Shown here: positions 34,287 to 43,441 of the stretch, in pieces
Layout of the letters: every line of letters begins with the position of its first letter
Position numbering within the stretch: position 1 is the first letter of the stretch
Origin: Deltaproteobacteria bacterium UBA6106
Lineage (GTDB): Bacteria; Desulfobacterota; Syntrophorhabdia; Syntrophorhabdales; Syntrophorhabdaceae
NCBI GenBank assembly: GCA_002428485.1
Contig: DIWM01000046.1
Location: 1-53,741, forward strand
Direction: 5' to 3'
DNA length: 53,741 nt
The notes under the pieces: model-generated
Database searches by the model: none
Told to the model about the DNA's origin: nothing
What the model saw: only the letters and a program-made list of their open reading frames with translations
Translations under genes and position numbers: made by a program

Positions 34287-34726
34287 GACATCCCCGTTGA
34301 CCCAAAGCCGCCTTCACCCCTTTCCGTTCCGGGCAGAACATCGACCAGTTTCCAATCGATCTGCGCCACGGATCTAAACACCATCTGGGCAATCCGGTCG
34401 CCGTTCCGGATCACAAACGGTTCAGTCCCGAGATTGATAAGGATCACCTTGATCTCGCCCCTGTAATCGGCGTCGATCGTGCCCGGTGTGTTAAGGACGG
34501 TCACGCCGTACTTGTATGCGACGCCGCTCCTGGGCCTTATCTCAGCCTCAAATCCGCGGGGGATGCCGATGAAGATCCCTGTCGGAACCAGCATCCTCTC
34601 AAATGGCTTTATCGTGAGGTCTTTATCCAGAAACGCGCTGAGGTCCAATCCCGATGAAGCGCTCGTGGCATACTGCGGCAGAAGCGCTCCGTTCTTTTTG
34701 GAAACGAAGACCTCTAACTTTTCCAA
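34283..34726 (-). CDS. dut: dUTP diphosphatase
   Basis: A 147-residue trimeric dUTPase that hydrolyses dUTP to dUMP. Motifs in order: SGLDLSAF (I), PRSGVAYKYGV (II), NTPGTIDADYRGEIKVIL (III), GDRIAQMVF (IV) and the P-loop-like RGEGGFGSTG (V) at the C-terminus. All are intact. It overlaps the M16 peptidase gene by 13 bases and the recombinase by 4 bases, so the genes form a tight operon. It complements the family-4 uracil glycosylase at 6113 in keeping uracil out of DNA. Confidence 0.96.
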   Translation of the reverse strand: MEKLEVFVSKKNGALLPQYATSASSGLDLSAFLDKDLTIKPFERMLVPTGIFIGIPRGFEAEIRPRSGVAYKYGVTVLNTPGTIDADYRGEIKVILINLGTEPFVIRNGDRIAQMVFRSVAQIDWKLVDVLPGTERGEGGFGSTGMS

Positions 34727-35973
34727 AGGTTCTCCAACGTTTCGCCGGCAACGCTGCCGAGCACCGTCAAGGATATATTTTCAGGGCGATCAAAAAGAAA
34801 CCTTCCTATCTCGTCTACGTCTTTTTTTCTGATCCTGTCTATCTCGTGAAGCGTTTCTTTAAACGGTATATAGCCCCCAAAGTATATCTCGTTTTTTGCC
34901 AGCCTTCCCATTCTTGTCTCAGAGCTCTCAAGGGAGATAAAAAGATTTCCCTTGATATGTTCTTTGGAAAATGCAAGCTCTGCATCGGTGATGCCATCGT
35001 TTCGTATCCTGGCGATCTCATCTTTGATCAATTGCAGGACCTCTGCGATGGACTCTTTGGAAGTTGAAGTGGATATGCCGAAAGTACCCATGTCATGATA
35101 GCAGTTCACGTAAGAGTAGATATTGTAAACAAGCCCCCTTTTCTCTCTTATCTCCTGGAACAGATGGGAGCTCATGCTGCCGCCCATAACGGCGTTGAGT
35201 ATGTAGAGGCAGTATCTTCGCTTATCAACCTGGCTCGCCCCCCGTGTTCCGATGCACAGGTACACATGTTCCAGTTCTTTTTCGTAGACATTAAAGGCAT
35301 TATAGGGTTCAGGGCTGATTATTGAAGGACCTCCGATGTCGCCTCCCCGGAGGTCGGAGAAGAACCTGTTCACCCTCGCTACGGCATCCTCATGTTTGAT
35401 CCTGCCGGTTATGGTAATGATGGCATTTTTCGGGGGATAATAATCTGCGAAATATCCTTTTAATTGTTCTCTCGCAAAACCTTCTACATTCTGTTGCGAA
35501 CCAAGTATCGGCATCCCAAGCGAATGGTCTTTAAAGTATGAGGAGTTGAACATGTCGTAAATATACTCTTCAGGATTATCCTCGATCATTTTGATTTCCT
35601 GCGTGATGACGTACTTCTCCCGTTCGATATCGCTGCTGTCGAAAAGGGAGTTCCTGCACATGTCTGCAAGGATAGCGAGGGCGGTGTCCATATCCTTCTT
35701 CAGGACCCGCGCATAGAGGCATGTATACTCTTTGCCGGTAAAGGCATTTATCGAGCCGCCTATGGCATCGATCTCCCGCGCAATATCATAGGCGGTCCTT
35801 TCCGATGTCCCCTTGAAAAGCATATGTTCAATAAAATGGGAGATGCCGTTATTCTTTTGGTGCTCGTATCTGCTGCCTGCTTTCCACCAGATCCCGAGGG
35901 ACACTGTTGAAAAGTATGGGATGGATTCGGTAACAACGGTTATCCCATTATCAAGAATTGTTTTTCTGTACAT
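34714..35973 (-). CDS. M16-family zinc peptidase
   Basis: A 419-residue pitrilysin-type peptidase with the inverted zinc motif HFIEH (in NGISHFIEHMLFKGT, about 46-50) and a downstream Glu in the region EREKYVITQEIKM. Its N-terminal TILDNGITVVTESIP and FGISTSTSKES segments are typical of the single-domain bacterial form found next to pnp in many genomes. It overlaps pnp by 23 bases and dut by 13. The natural substrate is unknown. It lacks a signal peptide and should be cytosolic. Confidence 0.93.
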   Translation of the reverse strand: MYRKTILDNGITVVTESIPYFSTVSLGIWWKAGSRYEHQKNNGISHFIEHMLFKGTSERTAYDIAREIDAIGGSINAFTGKEYTCLYARVLKKDMDTALAILADMCRNSLFDSSDIEREKYVITQEIKMIEDNPEEYIYDMFNSSYFKDHSLGMPILGSQQNVEGFAREQLKGYFADYYPPKNAIITITGRIKHEDAVARVNRFFSDLRGGDIGGPSIISPEPYNAFNVYEKELEHVYLCIGTRGASQVDKRRYCLYILNAVMGGSMSSHLFQEIREKRGLVYNIYSYVNCYHDMGTFGISTSTSKESIAEVLQLIKDEIARIRNDGITDAELAFSKEHIKGNLFISLESSETRMGRLAKNEIYFGGYIPFKETLHEIDRIRKKDVDEIGRFLFDRPENISLTVLGSVAGETLENLWKS

Positions 35974-38059
35974 CTTCCTGCTTTACCTTCTGCTCTTTGA
36001 GAACAGCCTTGCGTGAGAGTTTTATCCTGCCGTTCTCTTCGACGGCAATAACCTTTACCATCATCTCGTCCCCCTCTTTGGCAACATCGGAGGCCTTCTT
36101 TACATAACCTTCGGCAAGCTGGCTGACGTGGACAAATCCGTCGACGTTTGGCATCAATTCTACGATAGCGCCCGCGTCGAGGACCCTTTTGACCGTGCCG
36201 AGAAAGATTGTCCCCGGCTCGATATCCCTGGTCAGGCCTTTGATGATCTCGATGGCGGCATTTGCCGATTTTTCATCAATGGAAGCTATCTTTACGACGC
36301 CTGAATCCTCTATGTCTATCTTTACGCCTGTCTGTTCTATAATTCCCCTGATGACCTTGCCGCCGGGGCCTATTACATCGCGTATCTTGTCCGTTTTGAT
36401 CTTGAAAGTGTAAATGCGCGGAGCGTAAGGAGAGAGATCCTCTCTCGGCTGCGCGAGCGTCCCGCTCATGATGTCGAGTATCTTGTTTATCCCCTGCTGC
36501 CCTTGTACGACAGCCCTTGACATTGTCTCTTTGGTAATTCCTTTAATTTTGATATCCATCTGCACGGCCGTGATGCCCTCACGTGTTCCGGCGATCTTGA
36601 AATCCATATCTCCCAGATGGTCTTCGTCGCCGAGGATGTCGGACAGGATAACCTCCCTGTCGCCCTCTTTAACAAGCCCCATGGCTATGCCGGCAACAGG
36701 TTCCTTGATCTGCACACCCGCATCCATTAACGACAGGCACCCGCTGCAGACCGTTGCCATCGATGAAGATCCGTTCGATTCAAGGATCTCGGAAACGATC
36801 CGGATCGTGTAAGGAAATGCTTCCTTTGACGGCAGGATCGGGGAGAGGGCGCGCTCGGCGAGATTGCCGTGGCCTATCTCACGCCTTGTGGGCCCGCGGA
36901 GCATCGCTACCTCGCCAACCGAAAAGGGCGTAAAATTATAGTGAAGCATAAAGGTCTTGAAGGTTTCCCCCTCGAGAAGCGATTCAACCTTCTGCTCGTC
37001 ATCGGAGGTCCCGAAGGTGGTGATTGCAAGCGCCTGCGTCTCTCCCCGCGTAAAGATAGCTGAGCCGTGCGTCCTCGGCAATACGCCTACCCTGCAGGTA
37101 ATGTCGCGGATCGTATCTGCAGCCCTTCCGTCGATCCTTTTGCCTGTTGCGAAGAGCTGTTCCCTTAATATATCCCGCGTGATCTCTTCAAAAATTTTAT
37201 TGACTGCATTCGGGTCCAGATCATCGCAGCGCTTCGCAAGCTCTTCAAGGACAACGTTCTGCCTGTCATTCCTGCTCCTCTTACCCTGCAAAGAAAAGGC
37301 TTCCAGGAGGTCTTTCTCAATCGACTTCCGTATCTCCTCTTTGCGGGCGCCGAGATCCTGACCCTCATTCATCTGCCATTTCACCCTGCCGATTTTGTCC
37401 TGTATCTTCTCCTGCATTTCGATGATGGGAATAAGGCTCTGGTGGCCAAAATGTATCGCCTCTATGAGGTCGTTCCCGCTGACGAACTTCGCCGCACCTT
37501 CCACCATGATGATTGCATCCCTCGTGCCGGTCACGACGATATCGAGGTCGCTCTCGCCCATCTCGCTGGTCGTGGGATTGATGATAAACCTGCCGTCTTT
37601 CCTTCCCACCTTGACGCCGGCAAAGGGTCCGTCAAAGGGTACCTCCGAAATGGTGAGGGCGCACGAGGCGCCTATGAGCCCCAGAATAGCCGGGTCATTA
37701 TCAGGATCAGCGGACAGCACCGTCGCGATAACCTGAGATTCATGCTTAAACCCCTTCGGGAACAGCGGCCTCAGCGGCCTGTCTATCAGGCGGGATGTCA
37801 ATATCTCCCTGTCCGACGGCCTTCCTTCTCTCTTAAAAAATCCTCCGGGGAACTTTCCGGCTGCATAGGACATCTCCTGATAGTTCACTGTGAGCGGCAG
37901 AAAATCCTTTTCTGACGCATTCCTTTCGACGACAGCAGTCACCAGCACAACGGTATCGCCGCACTGAACAAGGACACTGCCGTCGGCCTGTTTCGCAAGA
38001 CTTCCTGTACTGATCGTAAGCGGTCTTCCTGCACAATTAATTGTTAGCATTTCTTCCAT
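35951..38059 (-). CDS. pnp: Polynucleotide phosphorylase
   Basis: A 702-residue phosphorolytic 3'-5' exoribonuclease of the degradosome. Two RNase PH domains (about 1-230 and 300-540) flank a helical linker. They are followed by a KH domain (IGPGGKVIRGIIEQTGVKI, about 565) and an S1 domain (GTVKRVLDAGAIVELMPNVDGFVHVSQL, about 630-690). It has the typical length. rpsO lies immediately upstream (20 bases), the classical rpsO-pnp arrangement. The ribosome site is weak (AGGT). Confidence 0.97.
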   Translation of the reverse strand: MEEMLTINCAGRPLTISTGSLAKQADGSVLVQCGDTVVLVTAVVERNASEKDFLPLTVNYQEMSYAAGKFPGGFFKREGRPSDREILTSRLIDRPLRPLFPKGFKHESQVIATVLSADPDNDPAILGLIGASCALTISEVPFDGPFAGVKVGRKDGRFIINPTTSEMGESDLDIVVTGTRDAIIMVEGAAKFVSGNDLIEAIHFGHQSLIPIIEMQEKIQDKIGRVKWQMNEGQDLGARKEEIRKSIEKDLLEAFSLQGKRSRNDRQNVVLEELAKRCDDLDPNAVNKIFEEITRDILREQLFATGKRIDGRAADTIRDITCRVGVLPRTHGSAIFTRGETQALAITTFGTSDDEQKVESLLEGETFKTFMLHYNFTPFSVGEVAMLRGPTRREIGHGNLAERALSPILPSKEAFPYTIRIVSEILESNGSSSMATVCSGCLSLMDAGVQIKEPVAGIAMGLVKEGDREVILSDILGDEDHLGDMDFKIAGTREGITAVQMDIKIKGITKETMSRAVVQGQQGINKILDIMSGTLAQPREDLSPYAPRIYTFKIKTDKIRDVIGPGGKVIRGIIEQTGVKIDIEDSGVVKIASIDEKSANAAIEIIKGLTRDIEPGTIFLGTVKRVLDAGAIVELMPNVDGFVHVSQLAEGYVKKASDVAKEGDEMMVKVIAVEENGRIKLSRKAVLKEQKVKQEDVQKNNS

Positions 38060-38078
38060 TTTTTTTACCTGACCTTTT

Positions 38079-38348
38079 TTATTTTCTTAAACCAAGCTTC
38101 TCAATAACCTTTTTGTATCTTTCGACGTTCTTTTCCCGCAAGTAATTGAGAAGTCTCCTTCTGCTCCCAACGAGCACCAGCAATCCCCTTCTTGAATTAT
38201 GATCTTTTGAAAACTTCTTAAAATGTTCCGTAAGGGATTTTATCCTCTCTGTAATAAGGGCTATCTGCACCTCAGGGGAACCCGTATCTTTCTCATGGGT
38301 CTTAAAGCCCTCGATAATCTCCTTTTTCTTTGTCGTAGTGAGTGCCAT
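38079..38348 (-). CDS. rpsO: 30S ribosomal protein S15
   Basis: An 89-residue primary 16S rRNA-binding protein with family motifs TGSPEVQIALITERIKSLTEHF and DHNSRRGLLVLVGSRRRLLNYL. It lies between truB and pnp, its conserved place. The ribosome site AAGGAGG is upstream of the ATG. Confidence 0.98.
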   Translation of the reverse strand: MALTTTKKKEIIEGFKTHEKDTGSPEVQIALITERIKSLTEHFKKFSKDHNSRRGLLVLVGSRRRLLNYLREKNVERYKKVIEKLGLRK

Positions 38349-38358
38349 GTACTCCTCC

Positions 38359-39246
38359 TTAATTGTTTATTAACCTTTTAATCTTAATGGTCCGCGAAAC
38401 CAGATCTGCCGAGCCTATGCCTATGAGGGCCCCCTGTTTGCTCACAAGCCTCGCCGATTCACCATTCTTCCATTCTTTTGAGTTGCCCGCAAGAGGAATG
38501 GGCATACCGTTCTTTAAAAACCTCTCAAGCGCCGTCTCCACAACTATCTCCCGTATAGATTGTAAAACATTTTCCAATGATAATAAATAGCTTACCAAGT
38601 CCTGTTGAAATTTGAAATAGTCAATATCTATACCCATGTCTTCAGTAAATTCGCCGTGCCTTGTCCTTTTCAGAGAATATAATGTTGCCCCGCAGCCGAG
38701 CTTTGTCCCAAAATCATTCGCGAGCGCCCTGATGTACGTGCCTTTCGAGCATGTCACTTCAAGCTCAACATAAGGATGGCGGTAGCCAAGGAGCTCGATG
38801 GCAAATATCTCGACCTGCTTCTCAGGCGGCTCAACGTCAACCCCCTGTCGCGCCCATTTATAGAGAGGCTTCCTGTTGACCTTTTTTGATGAATATACGG
38901 GTATCCGCTGTACGATCTTCCCTTTAAATCCGTTCAGAACGCTTTCAATAAGCCCCTTGTCAAATTCCCCGACATAGGCCTCCGACGTTACCTTGCCTTC
39001 AATATCGAAGGTGTCTGTCGATAGGCCGAGCAAAAATTTGGCCCTGTAAGCCTTTTCCACGTTTTCCAGGAAGGGGATCAGCTTTACCCCCTCATTTAAG
39101 GCCACGGGCAATATCCCCGTCGCGTTCCTGTCGAGCGTCCCGATATAGCCGATCTTCTTGAAGCGGTCCAGCCTCTTCAACCTTCTTATAACATCATAGG
39201 AGGACATGCCTGCCTTTTTGTCTATGATCAAAAAACCGTTCATCAT
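38359..39246 (-). CDS. truB: tRNA pseudouridine-55 synthase
   Basis: A 295-residue enzyme that makes pseudouridine 55 in the T-loop of tRNAs. The catalytic segment is GTLDRNATGILPVALNEG, where the Asp of GTLD is the nucleophile. KKAGMSSYDVIRRLKR and CSKGTYIRALANDFG are the other TruB motifs. Usual GTLDPxATG reads GTLDRNATG here, a minor change. The ATG overlaps the nrnA stop, which indicates coupled translation. Confidence 0.95.
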   Translation of the reverse strand: MMNGFLIIDKKAGMSSYDVIRRLKRLDRFKKIGYIGTLDRNATGILPVALNEGVKLIPFLENVEKAYRAKFLLGLSTDTFDIEGKVTSEAYVGEFDKGLIESVLNGFKGKIVQRIPVYSSKKVNRKPLYKWARQGVDVEPPEKQVEIFAIELLGYRHPYVELEVTCSKGTYIRALANDFGTKLGCGATLYSLKRTRHGEFTEDMGIDIDYFKFQQDLVSYLLSLENVLQSIREIVVETALERFLKNGMPIPLAGNSKEWKNGESARLVSKQGALIGIGSADLVSRTIKIKRLINN

Positions 39247-40187
39247 CGCTTCATCGCTTCCATAAGCTTTGTTTGCACTTCGTCAAGGGTGCCTTCTATA
39301 TGGCAGCCGGCGGCATTTTTATGTCCGCCGCCGCCAAAAAGGCAGCAGATATCTGCAACATCGACGGTTCCCTTCGACCTCATACTTATCTTGTATCGTC
39401 TGTCGTTGACCTGTCGCAGCATTATGGCCACCTCAACCCCCCTGACCTCCCGTATGAGCTCCGCAAAACCGTCGGAGTATTCACTCGTTGAATGTGTGTT
39501 CTCGAACATTTCTTCGGTAATGTATGCGATTGCCACCCTGTCTTCATCAAAGGTTCGCAGCGTGCAGAGGACCTGACCAAGCAGGAGGAACCTTTCCTTG
39601 GGGTGGTTCCCGTGCACCATCCGCGATACCTCTGCCGGTTTCACCCCCAGGCGCACCATCTTCTCGCATATGAGAAAGGCCCTTGAGCCGGTGTTCTCAT
39701 ATCTGAAAGAGCCCGTATCGGTGACTATGGCGGTGTATATATTGACCGCCATCTCGTACGAAAGAGAGACACCGAGATACTTGTAGAGCCTGTAAAGGAT
39801 CTCGCCTGTTGAGGAGGCATCGGCATCAAGAACATTGATCCTGCCGAAGCCGTCATTGGTGTTATGGTGATCGATGCTTACGATCATTTTTGTCTTCTTC
39901 AAATCTTCGTATCCGTCGCCGATCCTTGGAAAGTCGCCACAATCAAGGACAAATACGGCATCATAGTTTTTATCCGTGATCGCATTGCTTATCCGGTCAG
40001 GACCGGGAAGAAATTCATAACGGTAAGGCACCTTGTCTTTCAGGTAGACCGTCGCATTCTTTCCCAGCGACCTCAAGGCCCAGTACAAAGAAAAGACCGA
40101 TCCGATCGCATCGCCGTCAGGGTCAATGTGGGTTGTTATAAAAAAATCCTGCCCGCTGTCGATGATCTTTTTAACCTTTGCGAACAT
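39243..40187 (-). CDS. nrnA: DHH-family oligoribonuclease / pAp phosphatase
   Basis: A 314-residue enzyme of the NrnA type that degrades very short RNAs and pAp. DHH motifs are THIDPDGDAIGS, DCGDFPRIG and SIDHHNTNDGFG. The DHHA1 domain ends with CLFGGGGHKNAAGC. Start ATG 40187 overlaps rbfA by 17 bases. It commonly lies between rbfA and truB in this operon and probably replaces Orn. Confidence 0.93.
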   Translation of the reverse strand: MFAKVKKIIDSGQDFFITTHIDPDGDAIGSVFSLYWALRSLGKNATVYLKDKVPYRYEFLPGPDRISNAITDKNYDAVFVLDCGDFPRIGDGYEDLKKTKMIVSIDHHNTNDGFGRINVLDADASSTGEILYRLYKYLGVSLSYEMAVNIYTAIVTDTGSFRYENTGSRAFLICEKMVRLGVKPAEVSRMVHGNHPKERFLLLGQVLCTLRTFDEDRVAIAYITEEMFENTHSTSEYSDGFAELIREVRGVEVAIMLRQVNDRRYKISMRSKGTVDVADICCLFGGGGHKNAAGCHIEGTLDEVQTKLMEAMKR

Positions 40188-40521
40188 CTGCTTCCCTTTT
40201 CAATATCTCTTCGATTCTCAGTGCCTTTTCGTACACATCGTCAAGGACAAAGTTAATATCGGGGATATATTTCAATTTCACCCGCTGCCCCAGAAGAAAT
40301 TTGACGTATCCCCTGGACCGTTTCAGCGCCAGGAGCGTCTTCTTTTTCTCTTCATCGCTGCCATAAATAGAGCACATCACCTTCGCGATCTTCAAATCTT
40401 CGCTCACCTTTACATCGAGTATCGTAACAAACCCCACGCCGGGGTCCCGCAGATCCCGCTGGATAATCAGCGATATCTCCTCCCTGAGCAAATCCTGTAT
40501 CCTGAGCCGCCTATACCTCAT
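40171..40521 (-). CDS. rbfA: Ribosome-binding factor A
   Basis: A 116-residue KH-fold factor for late 30S assembly and 16S 5'-end maturation. Motifs RIQDLLREEISLIIQRDLRDPGVGFVTILDVKVSEDL at the start and LGQRVKLKYIPDINFVLDDVYEKALRIEEIL later fit the family. Its start overlaps the DUF503 gene by 11 bases. Confidence 0.95.
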   Translation of the reverse strand: MRYRRLRIQDLLREEISLIIQRDLRDPGVGFVTILDVKVSEDLKIAKVMCSIYGSDEEKKKTLLALKRSRGYVKFLLGQRVKLKYIPDINFVLDDVYEKALRIEEILKREADVRKG

Positions 40522-40810
40522 TTCCCATCACAATTATTTCTGTCCAGGTATTAATGACCTCTCCCAGGTAGAGGGATTCTATATGCCTGTGTACGTTCTC
40601 GATGGCAGAACCGACGTGATCCCTGTTTACGCCCATCAGCGCAAAGCCGATGCTTGCCCTCTGCCAGAGGTTCGTCTGCCTCACCTCAATTATCGATATG
40701 TTGAACTTGCCCCTCGTCTTTTCCACAATCTTTTTTATCATCTGCCGTTTGTCTTTCAGGGATTGGCTCTCAGGAAAAAAGATCTCTATGCATGAAACTC
40801 CGACGACCAT
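40511..40810 (-). CDS. DUF503 (YlxP-like) protein
   Basis: A protein of about 99 residues of the YlxP/DUF503 family, often encoded next to infB and rbfA. The pattern is VGVSCIEIFFPESQSLKDKRQMIKKIV, then FNISIIEVRQTNLWQRASIGFALMG. The function is unknown, probably linked to ribosome maturation because of its conserved place. ATG 40810 is preferred; a TTG at 40816 overlaps the infB stop. Confidence 0.9.
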   Translation of the reverse strand: MVVGVSCIEIFFPESQSLKDKRQMIKKIVEKTRGKFNISIIEVRQTNLWQRASIGFALMGVNRDHVGSAIENVHRHIESLYLGEVINTWTEIIVMGNEV

Positions 40811-40812
40811 GT

Positions 40813-43395
40813 TCAACCATCAAGGGTCTGCCTTTCCTGCTCTTCAACATAGAATTCCAGGACATCCCCTTCCCTAATATCATTGTAACCGTCCAGCGAC
40901 ATTCCGCATTCATAGCCCGATAACACCTCTTTCGCGTCGTCCTTGAAGCGCTTCAACGAAGCGAGCCTGCCGGTAAAGATCGTCTCGCTGGCCCTCATCA
41001 GTTTGACAATGGCATTCCTCGTTACCTTTCCTTCTGTAACATAGCAACCGCCAATCGAGCCTATCCTGGAGACTGAAAAAACCTTCCGTATCTCTGCCTT
41101 GCCGATGCCGACCTGAATGATCTTGGGCGCCAGCATGCCTTCCATGGCCTTTTTAATGTCATCGATCATATTGTAGATAATAGTGTACGTTCTGATCTCT
41201 ATATTTTCCTGTTCCGCGAGGGCCTGTGCCTTTGTCATAGGTTTTACATTGAACCCGATGACAATGGAGCCCGATGCCATGGCGAGGTTTATATCGGTCT
41301 CTGTGATCGCGCCGACACCGCTGTGCGTTATCTGTACTTCAACGATATCGTTCGAGAGCTTCTTCAGTGATTCGACGATGGCATCGATGGTCCCGCGAAC
41401 ATCTCCTTTGATGATAACATTCAGCACCACCTTTTCAGCCTCACCGATCTTCGAGTAAAGCTCTTCAAGGGTTGTCCTGGAGTTCTTCGCAGCCTCTTTT
41501 TCCCGGAGTTTTTCCTGCCTGAACTTTGAAAGTTCTCTGGCGTAGCGCTCCTCTGTGGTAACAATAAACCTGTCCCCTCCGTGCGGGACATCCTGAAACC
41601 CGACAACAAGAACCGGGGCCGAAGGCAGGGCGCTCTGGATCCTTTTTCCTTTGTCGTCCAGCATTGCCCTCACGCGGCCAAAGGTCATCCCTGAAATGAA
41701 CGGGTCCTGTATCTTGAGCGTGCCTTCCTGTATAATGACAGTTCCTACAGGCCCGTGGCCTTTATCGAGTTCGGATTCTATGATCGTAGCCTTGGCGAGC
41801 TTGTCAGGGTTTGCTTTTAGTTCAAGTATCTCGGCCTGGAGGACAATAAGTTCCAGGAGTTCCTGGATTCCCGTCTTTTTCTTGGCGGAAATCTTTGCAA
41901 ACAATGTTGTGCCGCCCCATTCCTCGGGGACCAGGTTCAATTCGGAAAGCTCTTTCATCACCTTGTCAACGTTTGCATTCTGCTTATCGATCTTGTTGAC
42001 GGCCACAATGATGGGAACCTGCGCAGATTTTGCATGATTGATCGCCTCTATCGTCTGCGGCATTACCCCGTCGTCTGCCGCAACGACGAGAATGATAATA
42101 TCGGTGACCAGCGCACCGCGCGCCCTCATGGCCGTAAAGGCCTCATGGCCGGGCGTGTCCACAAAGACGATCTCCTTGCCTCCTACGTCGACTTTATAAG
42201 CGCCGATGTGCTGGGTAATGCCCCCAGCCTCGCGTTCGGCAACGTTTGTGTGCCGTATCGTATCGAGAAGAAGCGTCTTGCCATGATCTACGTGCCCCAT
42301 AATGGTCACCACGGGCGATCTCGGCTGGAGGTTTTCAGCGCCTTCTTTATCTTCTTCCTCCCGCGCGAGAAATGCCTCCTCTATGGAAACGATCTTCTCA
42401 ACGTCATATCCCATTTCTGTGGCAGCGAGATACGCAGTGTCATAATCTATGGTCTGGTTTACCGTGGCGATAACACCGAGGGGGAATAGCTTCGCTATGA
42501 TCTCCTGCGCCTTTACCCCCATCCTCTTCGCCAGTTCGCTTACCTGGATCTCATCGGAAACTTTCACGACCTTTCTTGCAATTTTTACTTCGGCCTTCGT
42601 TTCTTCTTCTACCCTTCTTTCTGAAACCTTTTCCTTTCTGCCTCTTTTGAACTGTGCGCCGCGCGGTTTCTGCCGTCTGAATGTATAAAGGTCTTCTTCC
42701 TTTATAACAACCTTTCTCTTTAATACGCCTTTCTTCTTTACCTTTGTCTCTTCGATCTCCTGTTCTTCTATCTTTTTCAGGAGCTTTTCGGTCTTCCTCC
42801 GCTGGCGTTCTTCTTCGGTTCCGCCCTCTGCAAGGGTAAAATCCTTTTCAAGGTCCTGCTTATAGGCCTCTTCAAGTACCTTTGTGATCTCCTTTCCTTT
42901 CTCCTGGCCGATCACTTCCAGGTCGCCCTTCAGCCCTTCGCCCTGGGGCGCCTGAGGTTCAGCTTCGGCCTGTGTTCCAGGAATTTGTTCAGGCTCTGCC
43001 GGGTGTTCTTCCGTCAACAGGACCATGGGTTCCTGTTTCGCGCGCTTCTCAGCAGCTTTTTGCGTTTCCCTTTTCTTCTCGGCCTTTGCAGGTTCTTCCG
43101 GTTTTTTCTTCGGCTCTGCCTTTACTTCTTCTTTACCGGGTTTTTTAGGTTCCGGTTTTTCTTCTGCGGGCTCTTCCTTCACTTTAGGCGGCTGCACCCT
43201 TCGCCTTATGATCGTGGAAGCAACCCTTTTCTCAACCATCTGTTCGCTTGCAGGAGTCTCGTGATCTTTGGCTTCTTCGCGAGGTATGTCCTCTTTAACC
43301 TTGTCTTTGACTTTGACACCGATCTTTTTCAGTTTGGCGAGGATGTCCTCGTCACTCATCTTGTCGGTTAGCGCCGTGATCTTAATCTTTGCCAT
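40813..43395 (-). CDS. infB: Translation initiation factor IF-2
   Basis: An 860-residue GTPase that brings initiator tRNA to the 30S subunit. An N-terminal IF2-N helix (KIKITALTDKMSDEDILAKL) is followed by a long Lys/Glu/Pro-rich linker (about 60-270) and a second IF2-N domain. The G domain starts at about 365 with GHVDHGKTLLLDTIRHT, DTPGHEAF and NKIDKQ. Domains II, III and the C2 domain follow, ending near ESGDVLEF-like sequence (IREGDVLEFYVEE). Full length, in the standard place after nusA. Confidence 0.97.
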   Translation of the reverse strand: MAKIKITALTDKMSDEDILAKLKKIGVKVKDKVKEDIPREEAKDHETPASEQMVEKRVASTIIRRRVQPPKVKEEPAEEKPEPKKPGKEEVKAEPKKKPEEPAKAEKKRETQKAAEKRAKQEPMVLLTEEHPAEPEQIPGTQAEAEPQAPQGEGLKGDLEVIGQEKGKEITKVLEEAYKQDLEKDFTLAEGGTEEERQRRKTEKLLKKIEEQEIEETKVKKKGVLKRKVVIKEEDLYTFRRQKPRGAQFKRGRKEKVSERRVEEETKAEVKIARKVVKVSDEIQVSELAKRMGVKAQEIIAKLFPLGVIATVNQTIDYDTAYLAATEMGYDVEKIVSIEEAFLAREEEDKEGAENLQPRSPVVTIMGHVDHGKTLLLDTIRHTNVAEREAGGITQHIGAYKVDVGGKEIVFVDTPGHEAFTAMRARGALVTDIIILVVAADDGVMPQTIEAINHAKSAQVPIIVAVNKIDKQNANVDKVMKELSELNLVPEEWGGTTLFAKISAKKKTGIQELLELIVLQAEILELKANPDKLAKATIIESELDKGHGPVGTVIIQEGTLKIQDPFISGMTFGRVRAMLDDKGKRIQSALPSAPVLVVGFQDVPHGGDRFIVTTEERYARELSKFRQEKLREKEAAKNSRTTLEELYSKIGEAEKVVLNVIIKGDVRGTIDAIVESLKKLSNDIVEVQITHSGVGAITETDINLAMASGSIVIGFNVKPMTKAQALAEQENIEIRTYTIIYNMIDDIKKAMEGMLAPKIIQVGIGKAEIRKVFSVSRIGSIGGCYVTEGKVTRNAIVKLMRASETIFTGRLASLKRFKDDAKEVLSGYECGMSLDGYNDIREGDVLEFYVEEQERQTLDG

Positions 43396-43441
43396 CTACG
43401 AAACCTTCCTTATCAATACGCAAAACTCCGTGGCAGGCTGT